Assembly (NCBI GenBank): GCA_020849195.1
Contig: JADLGT010000014.1
Span: 1-5,072 of the forward strand
From: Bacteroidia bacterium
GTDB taxonomy: Bacteria > Bacteroidota > Bacteroidia > JABDFU01
Direction: 5' to 3'
Length of the DNA: 5,072 nt
The notes beneath the pieces were generated by a model. That model did not search any database. It saw only the letters and a list, made by a program, of their open reading frames with translations, and had not been told where the DNA came from. The number at the start of each line of letters is the position of its first letter. Position 1 is the stretch's first letter. A program made the translations under genes and the position numbers. Positions 1-5,072 of the stretch are shown here, in pieces.

Positions 1-1007
1 TATTTCTCAATCAAATCATTAGCCATAGGATTGCCAAGTCCATCGGCAGTAATGAGATCGGCGCAGGAACCTTTTTTGTCGCCCGATGCGAACTTAGTAG
101 CTGCGCGACTAATAAAGGCTTGAGAATAATTTGGTTTTAGTTTAATGGCTTTGTCCAAATCTTCTATAGCGCCTTTTAAATCTCTAAGCGAGCTTCGTGC
201 ACTTCCTCTGAAATTGTAAATGATTGGATTTTTAGGGTCGAGCTTAATGGCTGTTTCGCAATCTTCGAGCGCACCTTTGCTGTCGCCCGAATTTATTTTT
301 GCTCCTGCACGGTTGGCATACAGTTCCGGATCTTCTTTGTTTAACTCAATAGCTTTATCGTAATCGTGTATAGCTCCTTTGTAGTCGCGCATTTCAAATT
401 TAGTATTGCCACGAAATTTTAAAAGGTCGAAATTATTTGGTGCAAAGGGTTCGGCTTTATTAAAATCGCTTATGGCTAATTGATAGTCGCGTATTTCATG
501 ACGGGCTTTCCCTCGGTAGATAAGGGCTTCGGCACAGTTGGGTTTAATTTCGAGGGCTGCCATAAAATCATTAATTGCCTCTTTATTTTTACGCATTTTA
601 CTTTTCATAATACCGCGTTGCACCAATGCATCAACATTACGCTCATTAAATCCAACAGCTTTATCCATATCGCTCATCGCCGATTTGATGTCTCCTCTGC
701 CGGCTTCTATCAAGCCGCGTTTTACAAAAGCATCAGAATAGTCGGGCTTCACCTTTATGGCTTGTGCAATATCTTCCAGCGCGCTTTTATCTTCACCCAG
801 CTGATGTTTTGCGTTGGCACGACCTAACCATGCAACGGCCAGTTCGGAATTCAGTTTAACAGCCTTGCTATATGTTTTTATTGATTCTTTATAGTTGTTG
901 AGGCTATCTTGCTGTCGCGCGGATTTGAGTAAATCTTCCGCTGTTTGTGCAAAACAAAAATAATGGGTAAAAGCCAGTACATATACTATTTTAGTTCCGT
1001 GTTTCAT
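1..1007 (-). CDS. Exported tetratricopeptide-repeat (TPR) protein, C-terminal end just outside the window
   Basis: Reading leftward from the ATG at 1005-1007, the frame stays open for 335 codons. Residues 1-20 look like a signal peptide: a basic start (MKHGTK), a hydrophobic core and an FCFA|QT cleavage site. From about residue 24 to 327 there are about nine TPR repeats in strict 34-residue register. An arginine recurs at positions 63, 97, 131, 165, 199, 233, 267 and 301, each followed or preceded by the small residues of helix A, and the helix B signature (GAIxDxDKAIxLxP) is clear at 278-292. TPR arrays bind other proteins or peptides, so the likely role is a periplasmic or envelope scaffold, but the partner is unknown. 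The C-terminal part (GDKKGSCADLITADGLG) is the usual end of such Bacteroidota proteins. The next codon begins TA, so it is either Tyr or a stop, and very little is missing. An in-frame ATG at 1014-1016 would add three residues; neither start has a strong ribosome site. A good promoter lies just upstream. TPR identity is certain; the function is not known. Confidence 0.93.
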   Translation of the reverse strand, partial: MKHGTKIVYVLAFTHYFCFAQTAEDLLKSARQQDSLNNYKESIKTYSKAVKLNSELAVAWLGRANAKHQLGEDKSALEDIAQAIKVKPDYSDAFVKRGLIEAGRGDIKSAMSDMDKAVGFNERNVDALVQRGIMKSKMRKNKEAINDFMAALEIKPNCAEALIYRGKARHEIRDYQLAISDFNKAEPFAPNNFDLLKFRGNTKFEMRDYKGAIHDYDKAIELNKEDPELYANRAGAKINSGDSKGALEDCETAIKLDPKNPIIYNFRGSARSSLRDLKGAIEDLDKAIKLKPNYSQAFISRAATKFASGDKKGSCADLITADGLGNPMANDLIEK

Positions 1008-1045
1008 GGAAACCATCTCTGTAATTTCAACGGAATACAGAGGCG

Positions 1046-1078
1046 CAAAGTTACGAAGAATAAAAAATACGAGGCAAA
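1046..1078 (-). promoter_or_regulatory. Bacteroidota-type promoter of the TPR gene
   Basis: Read on the minus strand, TTTG (plus positions 1075-1078) is followed after 21 bases by TAACTTTG (1046-1053). This is an exact match to the Bacteroidota housekeeping promoter, a -33 TTTG and a -7 TAnnTTTG. Transcription would start near 1038-1041, giving a leader of about 25-35 bases before the ATG at 1007 or 1016. It lies in the gap after the stop codon of the upstream gene, so the TPR gene probably has its own transcript. No start site has been measured. Confidence 0.65.
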
Positions 1079-1112
1079 CCGCGATTTTTCAGTTGATTCC
1101 CTAAGATCAGCG

Positions 1113-1766
1113 TTAATAGGCAATAACCCTTTTTGCTATTTTTTCGGTACTATTTGAAATGGTGATGATGTAGGCAGTTTTCCCATAATTTATAAGATCA
1201 ATTTCGTGGCTATAGTGGCCTATAAACTTCACAAGATTTTCTTTGTAAACGGTTTCGCCAAGCGCATTAGCAATTTCAATTGTGTAATTGTCTTCTTTAT
1301 CTTTTAATGTTTTAAACTCGAGAATATAATTTCTACTGGTTTCGTTACGAATAAACGTAAGGTTGAGGGGAGATGCAAACACCACACTTTGTACTTCGGA
1401 GTAGAAGTTTCTTCCTTCGGTGTCGGTAAGCTTAAGGCGATAATACGATACACCATTGTATGGGGCGTAATCATCAATTTGGTAGCTCATTACCGCCGAC
1501 TCATTTGCATTTCCATTTACTCTGTTAATCGATTCGTAATTTACCAAATCGGCGCTGCGCTCAATGGTAAAAAAGCTAGTGTTTGTTGCACTAATAATAA
1601 GCCAGTTTATTTGTACATGATCCGACAGGGGGAGGGCAGAGAAAGATGATAAACCCGAAGCATGGCTGGGACTTTCACTTACAGCAACATGTTTCTCGGA
1701 TTTTGTTTGGGCAAAATTATGGAGAACAAAAATAAAAAATGCAATACTCGTAATCAGTTTTTTCAT
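1113..1766 (-). CDS. Small exported protein with FN3-like domain and T9SS-like C-terminal region
   Basis: This 217-residue protein starts at the ATG at 1764-1766 and ends at a TAA at 1113-1115. Residues 1-19 form a signal peptide (MKK, hydrophobic stretch, NFA|QT). After a Ser-rich linker, residues about 46-130 match a beta-sandwich module frequent in secreted Bacteroidota proteins: VQINW, then SFFTIERSADLVNYESI, then the tight GVSYYRLKLTDTEGRNFYS. Residues about 133-217 resemble the T9SS type A sorting domain: YTIEIANALGETVY, then YIITISNSTEKIAKRVIAY, with the usual basic patch close to the C-terminus. The customary 'YPNP' opening of that domain is missing, so the sorting signal may be divergent. 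No catalytic domain is present; the protein is almost only a module and a tail. It is probably exported to the periplasm and possibly secreted or surface-attached through T9SS; its role is unknown. It lies about 50 bases after uvrC on the same strand, but with its own promoter candidate. An in-frame TTG at 1776-1778 is a less likely start because MKK begins a standard signal peptide. Confidence 0.85.
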   Translation of the reverse strand: MKKLITSIAFFIFVLHNFAQTKSEKHVAVSESPSHASGLSSFSALPLSDHVQINWLIISATNTSFFTIERSADLVNYESINRVNGNANESAVMSYQIDDYAPYNGVSYYRLKLTDTEGRNFYSEVQSVVFASPLNLTFIRNETSRNYILEFKTLKDKEDNYTIEIANALGETVYKENLVKFIGHYSHEIDLINYGKTAYIITISNSTEKIAKRVIAY

Positions 1767-1783
1767 TATAAATAACAAGGTTG

Positions 1784-1816
1784 CTAAGGTAGCTCAAGTA
1801 TTTATTAAAAACCAAA
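1784..1816 (-). promoter_or_regulatory. Probable promoter of the small exported protein gene
   Basis: On the minus strand, TTTG (1813-1816) is followed after 21 bases by TACCTTAG (1784-1791). This fits the Bacteroidota -33 TTTG / -7 TAnnTTTG pattern with one mismatch in the -7 box. The spacing equals that of the exact promoter upstream of the TPR gene. The -33 box starts two bases past the uvrC stop codon, and the leader would be only about 10-15 bases. This argues that the gene is not purely dependent on uvrC transcription, but read-through from uvrC remains possible because I see no terminator in the 52-base gap. Confidence 0.45.
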
Positions 1817-1818
1817 AT

Positions 1819-3621
1819 CTATTCGTAATATTTTTTTATTAACTCTGCTTTTTGCTTTCCTAGGGCAAGTGTAAGCTCTTCAAGCGAAGCCAGCTTAATT
1901 TGTTTTACCGATTTAAAGTATTTAAGAAGTTTTTCTGCAGTTTTTATACTAATGCCGGGGATGTCGGTAAGTTCGGTTTTAATGGTGCCTTTTTCGCGGC
2001 GTTTACGGTGATGTGTAATTCCGAACCGGTGGGCTTCGTCGCGTATCTGTTGAATGATTTTTAAGGTTTCCGATTTTTTGTCGAGGTATAATGGGATTGA
2101 ATCGCCGGGATAATAAATTTCTTCTAATTTTTTTGCAATACCAATTATACCCACCTTCCCGTTCAGTCCGAGTTTTTCAAGGCTTGTAAGAGCCGAGCTT
2201 AATTGACCTTTTCCTCCGTCAACAACTATAAGTTGCGGAAGCGGCAATTGTTCCTCCTGCAAACGTTTGTAACGCCTGTAAATTACTTCCTCCATCGATG
2301 CAAAATCGTTAGGACCGTCAACGGTTTTAATATTAAAGTGCCTGTAATCTTTTTTACTGGGCCTTCCGTTTTTAAAAACCGTCATGGCCGCAACGGGATA
2401 GGCTCCTTGTATGTTCGAGTTATCGAAACACTCAATGGTACGTGGCTCTTCTTTCAAACGCAAATCTTTTTTCATTTGCTGCATTATTCGAACGGTGTGT
2501 CTTTCTGGGTCAAGCAACAATTCGCGGCGATGTTTTTCTTTGCGGTAGTAGTCGGCGTTTCTTTCCGAAAGTTCGAGCAGATGCTTTTTTTCGCCGCGCT
2601 GAGGAACAAGGTAAGTTACATTTTCAAATTTCACATCAGGTACAAGCGGTACTATAATTTCGGTCGATTGGCTGTCGAAACGCTGCCGCAGGTCGGCAAT
2701 AGCCAATGTAAGTAACTCTTCCTCGGTTTCATCTAATTTTTTTTTCATTTCAATAGTGTAACCTTGTATCACAGCTCCGTTTACTATTCGCAAGTAGTTA
2801 ACATACGCACAGGCTGTATCGGTTATAATTGAAAAAACATCGGCATTGTCAACACCGGGACTAACCACAGTTGATTTACTTTGATAATTCTCCAGCAAGC
2901 CGATTTTTTCTTTTAGCAATTGCGCTTTTTCATATTCTAAAGCATTGGAATACGTCAGCATAAGGTTTTTCATTTGTCTGACGGCGGTTGAAATATTTCC
3001 TTTTATGATGTGACGTATTTGAGCAATGTTGTTCGTGTACTCCTCTTCGCTTTGTAAATTCTCGCAGGGACCTTTACAGTTGCCAATATGGTATTCGAGG
3101 CACACCTTAAATTTATTTTTTTTAATATTTTCTTCGGTTAATTGCAAGTTGCAATTGCGCAGCGGAAACAGTTTATGAACAAGCTCCAGTATAGCATGCA
3201 TCATGCGCCCTGAAGGGTAGGGGCCGAAATATTCCGAACCGTCTTTTACCGGCGATCGTGTTGTAAATACCCGCGGGAAGCGTTCTTTTTTTATACAAAT
3301 CCACGGATAGGTTTTGTCGTCTTTCAGCAGCACATTGTAACGCGGCTGATGTTTTTTAATGAGACTGTTTTCTAAAAGCAACGCATCGAGTTCGGTATTT
3401 ACAACAATATAGCTGATGTCGAAAATTTTTTTTACCATAACCGAAGTTTTGGTGTTCTCGTGCTTTTCGCGATTAAAGTACGAGGCAACTCTTTTCTTCA
3501 GGTTCTTGGCCTTTCCAATATAGAGTAATTTTTTATCGCGGTCGTAATATTGATAAACGCCGGGATTATCGGGCAGCGATTGAAGGATGGATTGTATATG
3601 CTGTTCTTTTTCTTTGTTCAT
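1819..3621 (-). CDS. uvrC: UvrC, excinuclease ABC subunit C
   Basis: UvrC is the nuclease of bacterial nucleotide excision repair. Recruited by UvrB bound at a lesion, it cuts the damaged strand on the 3' side and then the 5' side. At 600 residues it is full length (E. coli 610). The N-terminal GIY-YIG nuclease (about 17-95) shows GVY at 21-23, YIG at 34-36, R44 and E84, corresponding to the known 3'-incision residues. Cysteines 157, 174, 182 and 186 have the x7 and x3 spacing of the UvrC iron-sulfur cluster ligands (first gap 16 residues). A UVR helix pair that contacts UvrB lies at about 210-246 (NALEYEKAQLLKEKI). The RNase H-like 5'-incision domain has D400 (ECFDNSN), D439 (GPNDF), D468 (VVDGGKGQ), and D528 and H531 (RDEAHRF). 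Tandem helix-hairpin-helix motifs close the protein (LTDIPGIS at 551-558 onward). All key residues are present, so it should be active. The ATG at 3619-3621 is directly preceded by an in-frame TAA, which fixes the start. It is divergent from mfd. Confidence 0.98.
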   Translation of the reverse strand: MNKEKEQHIQSILQSLPDNPGVYQYYDRDKKLLYIGKAKNLKKRVASYFNREKHENTKTSVMVKKIFDISYIVVNTELDALLLENSLIKKHQPRYNVLLKDDKTYPWICIKKERFPRVFTTRSPVKDGSEYFGPYPSGRMMHAILELVHKLFPLRNCNLQLTEENIKKNKFKVCLEYHIGNCKGPCENLQSEEEYTNNIAQIRHIIKGNISTAVRQMKNLMLTYSNALEYEKAQLLKEKIGLLENYQSKSTVVSPGVDNADVFSIITDTACAYVNYLRIVNGAVIQGYTIEMKKKLDETEEELLTLAIADLRQRFDSQSTEIIVPLVPDVKFENVTYLVPQRGEKKHLLELSERNADYYRKEKHRRELLLDPERHTVRIMQQMKKDLRLKEEPRTIECFDNSNIQGAYPVAAMTVFKNGRPSKKDYRHFNIKTVDGPNDFASMEEVIYRRYKRLQEEQLPLPQLIVVDGGKGQLSSALTSLEKLGLNGKVGIIGIAKKLEEIYYPGDSIPLYLDKKSETLKIIQQIRDEAHRFGITHHRKRREKGTIKTELTDIPGISIKTAEKLLKYFKSVKQIKLASLEELTLALGKQKAELIKKYYE

Positions 3622-3631
3622 TTACAGAACG

Positions 3632-3639
3632 TAAAGTTA
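3632..3639 (-). promoter_or_regulatory. uvrC: Possible -7 element for uvrC
   Basis: TAACTTTA on the minus strand differs from the TAnnTTTG consensus only in the last base and sits just upstream of the uvrC ATG, so the leader would be very short. The expected -33 TTTG is absent: at a spacing of 21 the bases read AATC. The call rests on the -7 box and its position alone. Confidence 0.3.
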
Positions 3640-3647
3640 CTAAGAAG

Positions 3648-3660
3648 CAAATTAAATTTG
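3648..3660. repeat. Perfect 13-base palindrome, possible operator
   Basis: CAAATT-A-AATTTG is a perfect inverted repeat with six-base arms around one central base. It lies 27 bases upstream of the uvrC start, between where the -7 and -33 boxes of uvrC would fall, and it overlaps the possible mfd -7 box at 3653-3660. A looser inverted repeat surrounds it (AAGCAAA at 3645-3651 and TTTGCTT at 3664-3670). The symmetry is seen directly; a regulatory role is inference, and AT-rich DNA forms such repeats by chance fairly often. Confidence 0.35.
3653..3660 (+). promoter_or_regulatory. mfd: Possible -7 element for mfd
   Basis: TAAATTTG matches the Bacteroidota TAnnTTTG -7 consensus exactly on the plus strand, 97 bases before the mfd ATG. 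No TTTG is present 17-23 bases upstream; the nearest, at 3613-3616, is too far away. A poorer candidate closer to the gene is TTACTTTA at 3737-3744. Confidence 0.25.
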
Positions 3661-3756
3661 GATTTTGCTTTAGAAGTGCGACGCAAAAGCCCGTTTAAAA
3701 TTTATTTCAACTCGCTGCATTAATTATATGGTTTTATTACTTTAGCGTTTGCTTTG

Positions 3757-5072
3757 ATGAAGTTGGAACAGTTGTTGAAATTTTACGCTGAAACCGATAG
3801 TACTTTACAAGTTGTACAAAAACTAAAATCGGGAGGGGCTCCTCATGTCCGTCTCAAAGGTCTTGCCGGCTCGATGCCATCTTTTGTTGTTGCCTCGGCA
3901 GCTCAACAACTAAAAAAAACACATTTGTGTTTACTGCCTAACCACGAAACGGCCGCCTATTTTTTAAATGATATTGAAACTATTTTTTCTAAGAAATCGG
4001 TATGCTTTTTTCCTTCGTCGGGTCGAAGACCGTACGAACATAGCGATAAAAATAATTCGAACTTATTACTTAGAGCTGAAACACTTAATGAATTGATTAC
4101 ATACGCCCGGAGCGAATCTACTCGTGCATTAATTATTGTAGCTTATCCCGAGTCCATTGCCGAGAAAGTGGTTACACGCCAACATCTTTCAAAAAACACA
4201 TTGCAGGTAGTAAAAGGCGAAAAACTTTCAGTCGATTTTGTTGTTGAACTTATTTCGGAATATGGTTTCGAACGGGTTGATTATGTGCTTAGCCCCGGAC
4301 AATTTTCTGTTCGCGGCGGAATAATAGATGTTTTTTCTTTTTCGGACGATAACCCTTACCGCGTTGAATTGTTGGGCGATGAGGTAGAGTCAATTCGCTC
4401 GTTCGATCCTGTAACACAATTGTCAATACAGCAAATGGAAAGCATGACCGTTATTCCCAATATTCAGGAAAAATTACTCAAGGAAAGCCGTCAAAGTTTT
4501 TTAGAATATATTCCCGCCGATACAATTGTATGGCTAAACGATACGGTATCTATTGCCGACACTATTCAAAAAGAGGTTGACAGCGCAACCAAAATATTCT
4601 CAAATTCCGAATCACTAATTGAGCAGCTGCATCCCGATGAGCTGTACATTACTCAAGAACATTTTTTTAAGCAACTGTTTAACTTTCCATGCGTCGAATT
4701 TGGAAACCGTTTCCACCTGGAAACCGATTTAACAATTGAGTATGAATGTACACCTCAACCGGCCTTCAATAAAAATTTCGAAATGCTGCTCGACCATCTG
4801 AATAGCAATGCCGAAAATAATTTCAACAACATTATTTTTTTTGATACCGAAAAACAAGCCGAACGTTTACGCAGCATTTTTTCCGACTTAAATAAAACTA
4901 ATTTACATACAGATGATTTGTGGACGGGAATACCTCTGTCAGTTCACGAAGGTTTTATTGATAAGCAAAATAAAATAGCGTGTTACACCGACCATCAGGT
5001 GTTTGGCCGCTATCATCGTTATCAACTAAAAAACTCATTCAGTAAAACCAATGAAGCCATCACCTTAAAAGA
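3757..5072 (+). CDS. mfd: Mfd, transcription-repair coupling factor (N-terminal 438 residues, cut by window edge)
   Basis: Mfd is an ATP-driven DNA translocase that pushes stalled RNA polymerase off DNA at lesions and hands the site to UvrA/UvrB. The frame is open without interruption from 3757 to the window end, about 40% of a protein normally around 1100 residues. Residues 1-138 match the UvrB-like domain 1a. Its nucleotide-binding loop is degenerate (GLAGSMPSF at 35-43, no Gly-Lys-Thr), as expected for Mfd, whose N-terminus has lost ATPase activity. Residues about 140-225 are the UvrB-type UvrA-interaction domain, with PGQFSVRGGIIDVFSF at 180-195, RVELLGDEVESIRSFDP at 203-219 and the invariant RG at 186-187. 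A less conserved domain follows. DHQVFGRYHRY at 412-422 is the segment just before the RNA-polymerase-interaction domain, which lies beyond the edge together with the helicase motor. The ATG at 3757 is the first in frame after a TAA at 3721-3723; there is no clear ribosome site, as is usual in this phylum. It is divergent from uvrC. Confidence 0.97.
   Translation, partial: MKLEQLLKFYAETDSTLQVVQKLKSGGAPHVRLKGLAGSMPSFVVASAAQQLKKTHLCLLPNHETAAYFLNDIETIFSKKSVCFFPSSGRRPYEHSDKNNSNLLLRAETLNELITYARSESTRALIIVAYPESIAEKVVTRQHLSKNTLQVVKGEKLSVDFVVELISEYGFERVDYVLSPGQFSVRGGIIDVFSFSDDNPYRVELLGDEVESIRSFDPVTQLSIQQMESMTVIPNIQEKLLKESRQSFLEYIPADTIVWLNDTVSIADTIQKEVDSATKIFSNSESLIEQLHPDELYITQEHFFKQLFNFPCVEFGNRFHLETDLTIEYECTPQPAFNKNFEMLLDHLNSNAENNFNNIIFFDTEKQAERLRSIFSDLNKTNLHTDDLWTGIPLSVHEGFIDKQNKIACYTDHQVFGRYHRYQLKNSFSKTNEAITLK

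Larger units (their letters stand above)
3622..3756. other. Divergent control region between uvrC and mfd
   Basis: These 135 bases separate two outward-facing repair genes and must hold both promoters, unless transcription enters from elsewhere. It is AT-rich and has no open frame of note. It contains TAACTTTA on the minus strand (3632-3639), one base off the Bacteroidota -7 box and 10 bases before the uvrC ATG. It also contains TAAATTTG on the plus strand (3653-3660), an exact -7 match that could serve mfd with a leader of about 90 bases. Neither has a TTTG at the expected -33 distance, so both assignments are weak. A 13-base palindrome at 3648-3660 lies among them. Confidence 0.6.

Noticed and set aside
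480..827. Plus-strand open frame of 115 codons (and a smaller one at 538-741).
   Set aside because: It lies antisense to the TPR gene, whose frame shows a perfect repeat pattern; the translated plus-strand protein has no recognisable domain.
1115..1140. Hairpin (AATAG, bulge, CAA paired with TTGCTATT) at the 3' end of the small exported protein gene, considered as a terminator.
   Set aside because: The stem is AT-rich and short, it starts at the stop codon and lies mostly within the coding sequence, and no T tract follows on the minus strand.
945..1157. Plus-strand open frame of 70 codons across the gap between the two exported-protein genes.
   Set aside because: It overlaps the ends of both minus-strand genes and the clear minus-strand promoter, and its product has no signal or domain.
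1389..1649. Plus-strand open frame of 86 codons.
   Set aside because: It is antisense inside the small exported protein gene, whose minus-strand frame has a signal peptide and a recognisable FN3-like module.
2203..2715. Plus-strand open frame of 170 codons (with a shorter one at 2442-2657).
   Set aside because: It is antisense to the catalytic part of uvrC, which is intact and conserved; the Phe/Val-rich product is typical of a shadow of Lys/Asn/Glu codons.
3645..3670. Looser inverted repeat AAGCAAA / TTTGCTT around the palindrome, considered as a regulatory hairpin or an SOS box.
   Set aside because: Seven AT-rich pairs with a 12-base loop are weak, and neither the E. coli nor the Bacillus LexA consensus is present.
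3865..3900. Loss of a Walker A motif in the N-terminal domain of Mfd, considered as a defect.
   Set aside because: A degenerate nucleotide loop in this domain is normal for Mfd; the working motor lies in the C-terminal part beyond the window.

Overview
The window comes from a Bacteroidota genome, inferred from the sequence itself. Two proteins carry signal peptides ending in the 'FAQT' type cleavage site common in that phylum. One of them has the FN3-like and C-terminal beta-fold seen in type IX secretion (T9SS) cargo. At least one start is preceded by an exact Bacteroidota-type promoter (TTTG, 21 bases, TAnnTTTG), and Shine-Dalgarno sequences are weak or absent. UvrC has the 'CFDNSN' form of its first catalytic motif, which I associate with this phylum. 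The DNA is moderately AT-rich throughout, and nothing in base or codon use suggests recent transfer.

Layout: four protein genes fill nearly the whole window. Three are on the minus strand, read from right to left. uvrC (1819-3621) is complete. It is followed after about 50 bases by a small exported protein with FN3-like and T9SS-like regions (1113-1766), and after about 105 more bases by an exported tetratricopeptide-repeat protein (1-1007) whose last codons lie just outside the window. On the plus strand, mfd starts at 3757, diverges from uvrC and runs off the right edge after 438 codons, roughly the first 40% of the protein. The gaps are short (135, 52 and about 105 bases). There is no gene-free stretch above 300 bases, and I see no RNA gene, mobile element or CRISPR array.

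How the genes relate: uvrC and mfd both belong to nucleotide excision repair. Mfd removes RNA polymerase stalled at a lesion and recruits UvrA/UvrB, and UvrC makes the two incisions. They share a 135-base divergent control region that contains a perfect 13-base palindrome at 3648-3660, a possible shared operator. The two exported proteins seem unrelated to repair. Each has a promoter candidate with the same 21-base spacing, so they are probably separate transcription units rather than a uvrC operon.

I found no evidence of an undescribed system. This looks like ordinary chromosomal housekeeping DNA with two poorly characterised envelope or secreted proteins.
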